From assembly GCA_035284745.1 (NCBI GenBank), contig JAYKIL010000008.1, positions 62,001 to 126,000 of the forward strand: a stretch of DNA of 64,000 nucleotides, given 5' to 3'. The notes under the pieces are model-generated. The model had not been told where the DNA came from. It saw only the letters and a list, made by a program, of their open reading frames with translations, and made no database searches. Shown here piece after piece: positions 34,215-42,369 of the stretch. The DNA is from JAYKJB01 sp035284745 [NCBI: Candidatus Sericytochromatia bacterium]. Lineage in GTDB: Bacteria > Cyanobacteriota > Sericytochromatia > S15B-MN24. Each line of letters starts with the position of its first letter. Position 1 is the first letter of the stretch. Made by a program: the position numbers and the translations under genes.

Positions 34215-35516
34215 TTACGGGTAAAATCCCCGTAAATTGGCGGCTTCTGCCAAGCGTTCCAGCGCCAATGAATGCGCCGCCTCACGATATGACAAGCCAT
34301 CGCGTCCAGCCCGTGACTCTACTTGGCGCCAAGTGCGCAATAACAGGTCCCTCAGGCGGGAGGTGACCTCTTCTTCACTCCAGAAAAGCTGATTGTGATC
34401 TTGCACCCATTCAAAATAACCAACGAGCACACCCCCCGCATTGCCTAAAATATCGGGGAGTACGTCAATTCCCCGCCGCTGCAGAATACGATCGGCCTCG
34501 GGCGTGATCGGCATGTTCGCGCCTTCCACCACAAGATTGGCCTTCACTGACTCCGCATTGCTCCGGGTCAGTTGGCAGGACAGGGAGGCAGGGATGAGAA
34601 TGTCGGTATCGAGAAGCAGCAAGTCTGCCTCTGAGATTCTTTCTGGCCCGGGGAAGTCGGAGAGAGGCTTCGCCGATTCAAGATGGCGATTCAGTGCCCC
34701 AAGATCAATCCCCCCGGGGGCGTAAAGCGCCCCTGTGCGATCGCTCAATGCAATAACCAAGGCGCCTTCGCGGTGAAGCAGATGGGCTACAACGCTCCCA
34801 ATTTTGCCATACCCCTCTATCACCACGCGTTGACCACGGACTTCCCGTCCTCGGGTTCGCAGGAACTCTTTTATCAGCACGTAGACGCCACGTCCGGCGG
34901 CCTCACCTGCCAGGACGGTTCCGCCGACCGCGAGGGGTTTTCCGGTGACGGCAGAGGGAATGGCATACCCTCGGTTGACGCTTAACGTATCCATCATCCA
35001 AGCCATTTCTCGTTCACTCGTGCTCACATCCGGACGAGGAATGTCTTTGTTCGGTTCAAAAACGGTCACCATGTCCGACGCATACCGGCGCGTCATGCGC
35101 TCCCGTTCTCCGTCGGAAAGGCTGTAGGGATCGACCGTGATACCGCCTTTGGCACCACCGAAGGGAATGTTCAACAGCGCACATTGAAGCGTCATCAAAA
35201 ACGAGAGCGCGGTGATCATGTCAAGATTTACTTCGGGGTGATAGCGAACCCCGCCGTAGTAGGGACCCAGAATATTCGAATGCTCAACGCGGTACCCGGG
35301 GAATACCTCAATCTCTCCCGAGTCCATCCGCACGGGCGAATAGGTCTGTATCACCTTGTTGGGGGCAAAGAGCCAGCTCTGAAAATCGGTGGGAAGACCG
35401 AGATGCCCGCCAACTTGTGAAAGTCGAAGCCCCGCTTGCCCCAGCAGATCGCGCCGACCACGGTATTGAACCGGGAGCTTTGGGGCGTTGGAATGCGCGT
35501 GCGATGCCAAGGTCAT
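34215..35516 (-). CDS. Glu/Leu/Phe/Val dehydrogenase (glutamate dehydrogenase)
   Basis: A 433-residue NAD(P)-dependent dehydrogenase interconverting glutamate and 2-oxoglutarate plus ammonia. The catalytic segment PFGGAKGGI carries the active-site Lys, GGVRYHPEVN the substrate site, and VVIEGYGKIGSVVAHLL the cofactor fold. The length matches hexameric GDH of the short type. NAD or NADP preference is not obvious. It would assimilate or release ammonia, relevant in a cell that breaks down purines. A structured leader region lies upstream (35517-35750). Confidence 0.93.
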   Translation of the reverse strand: MTLASHAHSNAPKLPVQYRGRRDLLGQAGLRLSQVGGHLGLPTDFQSWLFAPNKVIQTYSPVRMDSGEIEVFPGYRVEHSNILGPYYGGVRYHPEVNLDMITALSFLMTLQCALLNIPFGGAKGGITVDPYSLSDGERERMTRRYASDMVTVFEPNKDIPRPDVSTSEREMAWMMDTLSVNRGYAIPSAVTGKPLAVGGTVLAGEAAGRGVYVLIKEFLRTRGREVRGQRVVIEGYGKIGSVVAHLLHREGALVIALSDRTGALYAPGGIDLGALNRHLESAKPLSDFPGPERISEADLLLLDTDILIPASLSCQLTRSNAESVKANLVVEGANMPITPEADRILQRRGIDVLPDILGNAGGVLVGYFEWVQDHNQLFWSEEEVTSRLRDLLLRTWRQVESRAGRDGLSYREAAHSLALERLAEAANLRGFYP

Positions 35517-35593
35517 GAGGTGAATGTCCTCCCAAGACTACAGCCTCCACATTGAGGCCGCCACGCTCATAGAATAACACAGGGCGGCACAGG

Positions 35594-35625
35594 CCGACCT
35601 GATGGCGTGCTTGCTTGCAGGTCGG
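35594..35625. promoter_or_regulatory. Inverted repeat in the gdhA leader region
   Basis: CCGACCTG (35594-35601) and CAGGTCGG (35618-35625) form an 8-bp stem with a 16-base loop about 80 bases upstream of the gdhA start. A second pairing, CCTCG...CGAGG, lies near 35690-35706. The 234-base gap holds no gene that I can support. The repeats could be operators or part of a 5-prime leader structure. Confidence 0.35.
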
Positions 35626-35750
35626 TTCTTCTCGCCTGTCAGGTAGAAATTCCAGGCCGAGGCTGCTTAAATATCTTCAATGAGGCGGCCCTCGGGTATA
35701 CGAGGTTCAACTCACCTCCTCTTTATTTTGCTTTTTTAAGGATCCTGAAT

Positions 35751-36128
35751 ATGGCCGATGCACATTCCGATTTTCTCCACGAACTCTTTGTCCGTTTGCA
35801 AGACGGAACCACGTGGACATTGCGTCGCAATGAAGAGGATTGTTTCATACTGCAAGACCGCACCCCAGCGGGGAGCGCCCTGCGTGGTTTTGGTCCCTGG
35901 CCGAGTTGGGATGCGAATCGTCGCCAATCCACTTTGACGGAACCGGATGAGGATTCGGGATTGTTTGAGCCCGAGCGTTTGTTTGTGTTGCGGGAACAGT
36001 ATATGTTCTTGTCCCCGCCCGGCGAGAGTGATGCCCGCCGCTTTCTGTCGCTGGGGCCTATCGACCGGGCCTGGTGGGCAGGGTCGGAAAGCATCGTTCA
36101 AGCCCGACAACGTTCTGCGAAGCACTGA
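35751..36128 (+). CDS. Hypothetical protein (125 aa)
   Basis: Not recognised. It is a soluble acidic protein without signal or membrane segment, opening with a helix (HSDFLHELFVRL) and carrying a Trp-rich middle. The ATG at 35751 has AAGGA 8 bases upstream, and a longer upstream frame lacks such a site. It is followed by a GC-only hairpin and stands as its own transcript, divergent from gdhA. Confidence 0.6.
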   Translation: MADAHSDFLHELFVRLQDGTTWTLRRNEEDCFILQDRTPAGSALRGFGPWPSWDANRRQSTLTEPDEDSGLFEPERLFVLREQYMFLSPPGESDARRFLSLGPIDRAWWAGSESIVQARQRSAKH

Positions 36129-36183
36129 GGGGAACAGAACCTTTTTTGGCGCCGCCGCCTTTTTTGGTGCGCTTAAATCGGCA

Positions 36184-36216
36184 ACCCCCCCCGACTACTT
36201 GGCTAGCGGGGGGGGT
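36184..36216. terminator. GC-only hairpin (A+8C / 8G+T) downstream of the 125-aa gene
   Basis: A run of eight C preceded by A (36184-36192) pairs exactly with eight G followed by T (36208-36216), closed further by one G-C. Two CCTTTTTTGG direct repeats precede it (about 36140-36176). No T-tract follows, so it may block or mark transcript ends rather than act as a classical terminator. A GGTCC/GGACC mini-hairpin lies at about 36255-36270 before the NUDIX gene. Confidence 0.45.
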
Positions 36217-36333
36217 CACCTTTGGGGGATAGGGTACCGGTGTGTGTGGTAGACCGGTCCTTTCGGACCACTGGCATCGCCAGCAATTTCATATTAGGAA
36301 ATCTCCACCGTTGGATATAGGATCTCTGTCACA

Positions 36334-37002
36334 GTGTCTTATTTTGATCACTCCAGATTGACAGGGTTAGATCAGCACGTGAGGGAAAGCATGTGTTCCT
36401 GGATCGCCTCACGGGAGCGGGGGGTCCTGCCTCCCGGCGAGCGACCTGCGGCCGTCCTGCTTCCTCTGATACGCAGGCCCAGTGGGTATGAGGTCGTTTT
36501 CACCGAACGCAGTCAAAACTTGATGTTGCATCGTGGAGAGGTCTGCTTTCCCGGGGGACGTGTACAGGCCCACGATCGCGATCTCACTGACACCGTGTTG
36601 AGGGAAGTCGAAGAAGAGTTGGGAGTTCCTCCTGAGAAGATCACGCTCTGGGGAGCACTCGATGACTGCACAACCCTTCAGGGGATCCGAATGACTCCGT
36701 TTGTAGGTCAAATTTCCGATGTGGTGGAGTATCGACCGAATCCAGAAGAGGTCGCGGCAGTGTTCACGGAGAGGTTGGCGAATTTTTTGCCGCGTCGGGC
36801 GGCCCGCCGTGAAGACTGGGTGGACTGGGAGGGAAATTCTCGCGCCGTCGTTTTTTATGACCGTCCTCCCTACACAATTTGGGGGGCGACTGCACGAATT
36901 TTATACACCTGGCTCTCGGCACTTGAGAAGGATCCCGTTGCCGGTCGCGAATTGCTGGAAATCCTGATGGGGTGCCGCGAAGACTCGCTTGACGACGTGT
37001 AG
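36334..37002 (+). CDS. NUDIX hydrolase, CoA pyrophosphatase-like
   Basis: A 222-residue NUDIX protein. The box is complete in order: GEVCFPGGRVQAHD (extended UPF0035-type signature), then LREVEEELGV with the metal-binding Glu residues. This signature, together with LPLIRRPSGYEVVFTERS at the front, is that of NudL-type enzymes that split coenzyme A to 3-phospho-ADP and phosphopantetheine. The GTG start has AGGAT about 10 bases upstream. It precedes lipA on the same strand by 70 bases. Confidence 0.88.
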   Translation: MSYFDHSRLTGLDQHVRESMCSWIASRERGVLPPGERPAAVLLPLIRRPSGYEVVFTERSQNLMLHRGEVCFPGGRVQAHDRDLTDTVLREVEEELGVPPEKITLWGALDDCTTLQGIRMTPFVGQISDVVEYRPNPEEVAAVFTERLANFLPRRAARREDWVDWEGNSRAVVFYDRPPYTIWGATARILYTWLSALEKDPVAGRELLEILMGCREDSLDDV

Positions 37003-37072
37003 GCGTCCGCGTAAGCTGGTTACGCAGGTGGGATTTTTTGCCCCCACGCCCGCACTTTGCACGGTTCATCGC

Positions 37073-37972
37073 ATGCCTTCCTTACAACCCAAGCCATCCT
37101 GGTTAAAAGTTCGCCCGCCGACAGGGGAGCGTTATCAGTACATCAAAGGGCGCTTACGACAGCTCGGCCTGGCGACGGTGTGCGAGGAGGCTCGCTGCCC
37201 TAACGTGGCGGAATGTTGGGGCGGCGGGACTGCAACCATTATGGTGATGGGGGATACCTGCACCCGTGGTTGTCGCTTTTGTGCGGTCAAAACCAATCGC
37301 AACGGACAGCCGCTGGATCCCCATGAACCCGAAAAAGTGGCGGGGATGCTGTCGCAGTTAGAACTGGATTATGTCGTGATTACATCGGTGGATCGCGATG
37401 ACCTTCCTGATCAGGGGGCCGGGCATTTCGCGGCGGTTATTCGCGAGGTGAAGTCCCGGCGTCCGGACATGCTCGTGGAGGTCTTGATACCAGACTTTCG
37501 CGGGGATTTGGACTTGTTGGGGCAGGTGGTGGATGCAAGACCTGATGTGATTGCCCATAATGTGGAAACGGTTGAGCGTTTAACACCGCGGGTTCGCGAT
37601 CCACGGGCGGGTTATCGTCAATCGATGGAGGTGTTGGAAGCTGTGAAGGCCCAGGCTCCAGAGTTGGCTACCAAGACATCGCTGATGCTGGGTTTGGGTG
37701 AAACCACTGACGAGGTGCAGCAATGTTTGCGGGACTTGCGCGCTGTAAATTGCGAGATTGTTACATTCGGTCAGTATCTTCAGCCGACCAGCAAACACTT
37801 GCCCGTGGAGAGCTATGTGACACCGGAAGCATTTGCCGCGTTCGAAGAAATGGGCGTGGCCATGGGATTCCGTTACGTCGCCTCCGGGCCTTTGGTTCGC
37901 AGTTCGTACCGTGCGGGAGAGTTGTTTATCAAAGGAATGATTGAACAAAGGCGCGTTGAAAACCACGCGTGA
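37073..37972 (+). CDS. lipA: Lipoyl synthase
   Basis: A radical-SAM enzyme that inserts two sulfurs into octanoyl groups on E2 or GcvH. The 299-residue protein has both iron-sulfur motifs: CEEARCPNVAEC (auxiliary cluster) and CTRGCRFC (CxxxCxxC, SAM cluster), plus the C-terminal RSSYRAGE with the cluster-ligating serine. The internal ATG at 37073 is used because lipA proteins begin shortly before KPSWLKVR. No ribosome site stands out. It directly precedes the 2-oxoacid dehydrogenase genes whose E2 carries lipoate, and lipB is at 47 kb. Confidence 0.97.
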   Translation: MPSLQPKPSWLKVRPPTGERYQYIKGRLRQLGLATVCEEARCPNVAECWGGGTATIMVMGDTCTRGCRFCAVKTNRNGQPLDPHEPEKVAGMLSQLELDYVVITSVDRDDLPDQGAGHFAAVIREVKSRRPDMLVEVLIPDFRGDLDLLGQVVDARPDVIAHNVETVERLTPRVRDPRAGYRQSMEVLEAVKAQAPELATKTSLMLGLGETTDEVQQCLRDLRAVNCEIVTFGQYLQPTSKHLPVESYVTPEAFAAFEEMGVAMGFRYVASGPLVRSSYRAGELFIKGMIEQRRVENHA

Positions 37973-37987
37973 CACAGGGGAAAAATT

Positions 37988-38962
37988 GTGCCGACAATGA
38001 ACATTATTCAAGCCGTCAATGATGCGTTGCGCTTGGAAATGCGGCGTGACGACAATGTGGTCGTCTTGGGTGAAGATGTGGGCCGTTTTGGTGGTGTGTT
38101 CCGAGCCACCACGGGGTTGCAAGAGGAATTTGGCGACGGTCGTGTACTCGACACTCCGTTGGCTGAGAACGGAATCATTGGAGCGGCCATTGGGATGGCG
38201 CTGTACGGACTGCGCCCCGTTCCGGAGATGCAGTTTGCAGATTTTTCTTATCCTGCCTTTGATCAGATTACCAATGAACTGGCGAAGTATCGCTTCCGTT
38301 CCGGAGGTCAATATACCTGCCCGGTGGTGGTCCGTATGCCGGTCGGAGGCGGAATCAAGGGAGGGCACTACCATTCTCAGCACAACGAGACCTATTTCGC
38401 TCATACTGCGGGGTTGGTTGTTGTGTGCCCATCCAACCCGCACGATGCCAAGGGCCTTTTGACTGCCGCGATTCGCAGCGATGATCCGGTGATCTTTATG
38501 GAGCCCAAACGTGTCTACCGCGCCGCCCGCGGAGAGGTTCCTGCTGAGGCATACACTCTGCCGTTGGGGAAAGCTTCCGTCGTGCGCGAGGGCGCTGGGG
38601 TCACGGTTTTGACTTATGGGGCCGTTGCGCACACGGTTCTTGAGGCCGTGACGGTGGCTGAACGCGAGGGCGTGGACGCGGAGGTTTTAGATCTTCGGAC
38701 CCTGATCCCTTTGGACCTCGACGCCGTCCTGACTTCAGTTCGGAAAACCCGTCGTTGCGTCATTGTGCATGAGGCCCCCCGAACGTTGGGATTTGGTGCC
38801 GAACTCGCTGCTTTGATTACAGAGCATGCGTTTTGGCATTTAGAGGCCCCCGTTATGCGGGTTACGGGGTATGATACCCCTTTCCCTTACACCCTCGAAC
38901 ACGAGTATTTGCCGGATGTTTCACGCATCGTTGATGCGTTGAAGCGTGTTGTCCAGGCTTGA
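37988..38962 (+). CDS. pdhB: 2-oxoacid (pyruvate-type) dehydrogenase E1 component, beta subunit
   Basis: The beta half of the thiamine-diphosphate E1 of pyruvate or branched-chain 2-oxoacid dehydrogenase, 324 residues. It has the transketolase central domain (VLGEDVGRFGGVFRATTGL, DTPLAENGIIGAAIGMA) and the C-terminal domain (VLDLRTLIPLD, HEAPRT-GFGAE). The GTG at 37988 follows AGGGGAAAAATT, and an ATG at 37997 is possible. The alpha subunit gene expected before it is missing and lipA is there instead. E2 follows with stop-to-start spacing of 11 bases. Confidence 0.94.
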   Translation: MPTMNIIQAVNDALRLEMRRDDNVVVLGEDVGRFGGVFRATTGLQEEFGDGRVLDTPLAENGIIGAAIGMALYGLRPVPEMQFADFSYPAFDQITNELAKYRFRSGGQYTCPVVVRMPVGGGIKGGHYHSQHNETYFAHTAGLVVVCPSNPHDAKGLLTAAIRSDDPVIFMEPKRVYRAARGEVPAEAYTLPLGKASVVREGAGVTVLTYGAVAHTVLEAVTVAEREGVDAEVLDLRTLIPLDLDAVLTSVRKTRRCVIVHEAPRTLGFGAELAALITEHAFWHLEAPVMRVTGYDTPFPYTLEHEYLPDVSRIVDALKRVVQA

Positions 38963-38973
38963 AGGAGCGCCCG

Positions 38974-40269
38974 ATGAGTCACGTTACGCTGGTTGAAACC
39001 AAACCTGGGGAATTTGAGTTCCGTCTTCCCGACATCGGCGAGGGCGTCGTCGAGGGGGAAATTGTTAAGTGGTTGGTACAAGAGGGGGACGCCGTCGCCG
39101 AGGACCAGCCGATCGTTGAGATTATGACGGATAAAGCGACGGTTGAGATTCCGAGCCCACGAAACGGCACCATCTCGCGCAGATTTTGGGCCGAAGGCCA
39201 AGTTTGCCCGGTGGGGCAGGCTTTGGTTTTGATTGCAGGGGTGCCGGGTGCGCCTGTCGCGGCGGAAGTGGCTGTTAAAGAAGAAACGGTATCACAGGAC
39301 TCGCCGGTGTCGTTGCCTGAAATCAAAATCTCTCCCGTGCCTTCGGAACGTGCCAATGGCGCGCGGGCTCTTGCTGCGCCCGCAACGCGTCAATTGGCCC
39401 GCGACCTGGGGGTCGATATTCAGTTGGTGCCTGGCTCAGGTCCGCACGGGCGCGTTACCCGCGACGATGTCAATGCATACCGAAACGCAAGCGCGGCCGT
39501 TGCCGCCCCTGCCTCCCCCCCGGTGATTGGAAGCGCGCAGCTTGTCACCGCTGCTATCGCCTCCGTGGCCGATGAGCGGCGCCCGATGCGCGGTTTGCGG
39601 CGAAAAATTGCGGAAAAAATGGTCCAATCAGCTTTCACAGCCCCACACGTTACGACGTTTGATGAGGTGGACCTGACTGACTTGGTGGCGGTGCGTCAGC
39701 GAATTCGTCCGAAGGCGGAAGCGCTGGGCGTCAAGTTGAGCTACATGCCATTCTTCATTAAGGCGGTGGTAGCCGCACTGCGGCAATTTCCGACCTTTAA
39801 TGCGAGCTTGGACGACGCGACCCAAGAACTCGTCATCAAGCGGGACATACATATCGGTTTTGCTGCCGCCACTGATAACGGCCTGTTGGTCCCCGTTATT
39901 CGAAACGCAGACCGCAAAAGTCTGCTTGAGATCGCCAAGGAAATGGCAGATGTCGCGGAGCGAACCCGCGCAGGCAAAGCCACATCAGAAGAGTTGTCGG
40001 GAAGCACCTTCACGATCTCCAATGTGGGATCGATTGGTGGTTTATTTGCAACCCCTATCATTAACCATCCTGAAGTGGCGATTTTGGGTGTCAATAAGCT
40101 ACAGAAGCGGGCTGTCGTCAGGGATCATGGCGTCATCGAGGCGCGCGATATGATGTACTTGGGGCTGTCGTTCGATCATCGGGTCAATGATGGGGCAGAG
40201 GCCGTTCAATTCCTGAACACAGTGCTGGGCTATTTAGAGGACCCTGAGGCCCTCTTCTTGACGCTGTAA
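38974..40269 (+). CDS. pdhC: 2-oxoacid dehydrogenase E2 (dihydrolipoyl acyltransferase)
   Basis: Core acyltransferase of the complex, 431 residues. One lipoyl domain spans residues 14-90 with Lys 54 (MTDKATVEI). A Pro/Ala linker follows, then the peripheral-subunit-binding domain (ATRQLARDLG...GRVTRDDV, about 130-170), another Ala-rich linker, and the catalytic domain ending in SFDHRVNDGAEA, the HxxxDG active site (written HRVNDG here). The ATG has AAGGAG 6 bases upstream. It is the likely target of LipA and LipB. Confidence 0.96.
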   Translation: MSHVTLVETKPGEFEFRLPDIGEGVVEGEIVKWLVQEGDAVAEDQPIVEIMTDKATVEIPSPRNGTISRRFWAEGQVCPVGQALVLIAGVPGAPVAAEVAVKEETVSQDSPVSLPEIKISPVPSERANGARALAAPATRQLARDLGVDIQLVPGSGPHGRVTRDDVNAYRNASAAVAAPASPPVIGSAQLVTAAIASVADERRPMRGLRRKIAEKMVQSAFTAPHVTTFDEVDLTDLVAVRQRIRPKAEALGVKLSYMPFFIKAVVAALRQFPTFNASLDDATQELVIKRDIHIGFAAATDNGLLVPVIRNADRKSLLEIAKEMADVAERTRAGKATSEELSGSTFTISNVGSIGGLFATPIINHPEVAILGVNKLQKRAVVRDHGVIEARDMMYLGLSFDHRVNDGAEAVQFLNTVLGYLEDPEALFLTL

Positions 40270-40898
40270 TGTTTCGTCGGGGTTGGCGGTGGGGGATTTT
40301 GCTCTCCCTCGGAACGGCGTTGCCGCTTTCGGCTTGCTCTTGGTGGTCACACTCGGGTCCGCAGGAGCAAGTCGACCCTGGTATCCGTACGATTTTGTTG
40401 CTTCCACTTTCCAACCAGAGCGAATGGCCCGCTGCGGCGGCTGTGGTGGCCGAGACGGTGAAAGAAACTCTTGAGAAAGATAAACGCTATGTCGTGCGTT
40501 CTTTTTCGTCATCCGACCCGGTGGGAGAGGTGGCTTGGTTTTTGTGGAACCGTGAAGTGGGCTCTGATACCGCCAAAAAGGGCTTAAGAGCGCTGTGCGA
40601 AACGTATAAAGCGGATGCGGCGCTGTCTGTCGGCATTGTTTCATATCATAAGGCGCTCGAAGAAGCGCCGTTCGTGGGCTCACGCTCACAACTGGACTAT
40701 CGCAGTGTATGGGCCACTCATTTAAGCCTGAAAGCCACGCTATGGGGCCTGCGGACCGAACAGATCGTCTGGCGCCAAGAGCGAACCGACAGAATTTATC
40801 ACGGGCGTACGATGGGACCATCTCACCGCCAAGAAACAGCGGCCCGTTCCGTTGTTCGTGATCTCTTTAAGACATTCCCGGTTCGGTCAGATCGTTAA
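40269..40898 (+). CDS. Hypothetical lipoprotein inside the 2-oxoacid dehydrogenase operon
   Basis: A 209-residue protein with a signal peptide and lipobox LPLSAC (Cys 23). The mature part, IRTILLLPLSNQSEW...VAETVKETLEKDKRYVV, has the strand-helix look of LpoB/CsgG/GNA1162-like periplasmic lipoproteins, which is a fold impression and not a firm family. It starts by overlapping the E2 stop (TAATG), so it is translated from the same message. Its placement between E2 and E3 is odd for an envelope protein. Confidence 0.75.
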   Translation: MFRRGWRWGILLSLGTALPLSACSWWSHSGPQEQVDPGIRTILLLPLSNQSEWPAAAAVVAETVKETLEKDKRYVVRSFSSSDPVGEVAWFLWNREVGSDTAKKGLRALCETYKADAALSVGIVSYHKALEEAPFVGSRSQLDYRSVWATHLSLKATLWGLRTEQIVWRQERTDRIYHGRTMGPSHRQETAARSVVRDLFKTFPVRSDR

Positions 40899-40934
40899 TT
40901 TGCTTGTCTTCCGGTCACGAGAAGGAGTTGCACA

Positions 40935-42353
40935 ATGGAAACAAAAAAATATGATGCCGTCGTTGTGGGCGCGGGGCCCGGCGGATATGCGTGCGGGATT
41001 CGAATGGGTCAATTGGGCTTGAAGACCCTCGTGATTGAGCAAGGAACCGTGGGAGGGGTCTGTCTGAATGTGGGGTGTATTCCCTCCAAGGCGCTGATTC
41101 AGGGGGCGAAAACCTTCGAGAAAACCAAAAAAGGCGCAACGATGGGCATCGTCGTCGAGAGTGTGCATCTGGATTTCCCTAAATTGCAGGGTTGGAAAGA
41201 TGGCATCATCAAGAAACTGACCGGGGGGGTTTCGTCCCTTCTCAAAGGCAACAAGGTGGATGTGTTGGCAGGGAGGGCGGAACTGCAGGGGCCCCGCCTG
41301 ATACAGGTTGACACTGGCACGGAACGGGTGGTGGTTGAGGCGGCGCATATTGTACTGGCGACGGGTTCTCGTCCCATTGAAATCCCTGGCTTCGCCTTTG
41401 GCGGGCCCATTATGAGTTCGACCGAGGCGTTGAGTCTTGCTGAGGTTCCCGAGAAATTGGTGGTGATTGGCGGCGGGTACATTGGCCTGGAACTAGGTCA
41501 GGCCTATGCCAAAATGGGGGCCTTGGTCACGGTGGTGGAAGCCAGTCAGCAGTTGTTGCCTGGGCAAGACCCTGACCTTACAGCGGTGGTCGCGAAAAAG
41601 CTGACTCAATCTGGCGTGAAGGTACTGACTGAAGCGAAGGCACAAAGCTGGGAGCCTCTCGCTGCGGGCGCGCGGGTGCAAATTGAAGTGGGGGGCCAAG
41701 TGCAATGGCTGGAGGCCGATAAGGTCTTGGTGACGGTGGGGCGGCGCCCCAACAGTGAAAATTTGGGCCTCGAGAGGCTGGGTGTGCACGTTGAACGTGG
41801 TTTTGTATCGGTCAATAACAAAATGCAGACCAATGTTCCGGGAGTCTATGCGATTGGTGACTTGGTGGGCCAACCCATGCTGGCCCACAAGGCGTCGATG
41901 GAAGCGGAAATTGTGGCGGAGGTGATCGCGGGCCACGCGGCAGAGTGGGACGGGCAATGGATTCCCGCGGTGATATTCACCGACCCGGAAATTGCCAACG
42001 TGGGTCTGACCCCCGCTCAGGCCGCGGCCGAGGGGCGCAAAGTTCTGGTGGGTAAGTTTCCGTTTGCGGCGTCTGGGCGTGCGATGACGACGGGCGAAAC
42101 GGAGGGTTTCGTGAAAGCGCTCGTTGATGCAGACACTCTCCAGCTGTTGGGGGTTGGTATCGTGGGGCCGCAGGCTTCAGATTTAATTGCGGAAGCGGCT
42201 TTGGCACTGGAGATGGGAGCCTTCAAGGACGATATCGCCCTCACGGTGCACGCTCACCCGACCTTGGCGGAAACCTTTATGGAGGCCGTGAAGCACGCTG
42301 TGGGGGAGGCGATTCATACCTTGAATCAAGCCCCGGTGTCCCCACGCCATTAA
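40935..42353 (+). CDS. lpdA: Dihydrolipoyl dehydrogenase (E3)
   Basis: A flavoprotein disulfide reductase of 472 residues that reoxidises dihydrolipoate on E2 with NAD. It has the FAD fingerprint VVGAGPGGYAC, the redox disulfide GGVCLNVGCIPSK, the NAD fingerprint VIGGGYIGLELG, and the catalytic His-Glu pair in HAHPTLAE at the C-terminus. GAGAAGGAG precedes the ATG. It is the last gene of the lipA-pdhB-pdhC-lipoprotein-lpdA run and converges on the giant GGDEF gene 17 bases away. Confidence 0.97.
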   Translation: METKKYDAVVVGAGPGGYACGIRMGQLGLKTLVIEQGTVGGVCLNVGCIPSKALIQGAKTFEKTKKGATMGIVVESVHLDFPKLQGWKDGIIKKLTGGVSSLLKGNKVDVLAGRAELQGPRLIQVDTGTERVVVEAAHIVLATGSRPIEIPGFAFGGPIMSSTEALSLAEVPEKLVVIGGGYIGLELGQAYAKMGALVTVVEASQQLLPGQDPDLTAVVAKKLTQSGVKVLTEAKAQSWEPLAAGARVQIEVGGQVQWLEADKVLVTVGRRPNSENLGLERLGVHVERGFVSVNNKMQTNVPGVYAIGDLVGQPMLAHKASMEAEIVAEVIAGHAAEWDGQWIPAVIFTDPEIANVGLTPAQAAAEGRKVLVGKFPFAASGRAMTTGETEGFVKALVDADTLQLLGVGIVGPQASDLIAEAALALEMGAFKDDIALTVHAHPTLAETFMEAVKHAVGEAIHTLNQAPVSPRH

Positions 42354-42369
42354 CGCCTTGTCTCGGCGG

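Noticed and set aside
36129-36333. tRNA or structured RNA gene
   Set aside because: Hairpins are present, but no cloverleaf, T-loop or CCA-type end can be drawn.
37580-38632. 350-residue minus-strand reading frame
   Set aside because: It lies opposite lipA and the E1-beta gene, both unmistakable, and its translation shows no family pattern.
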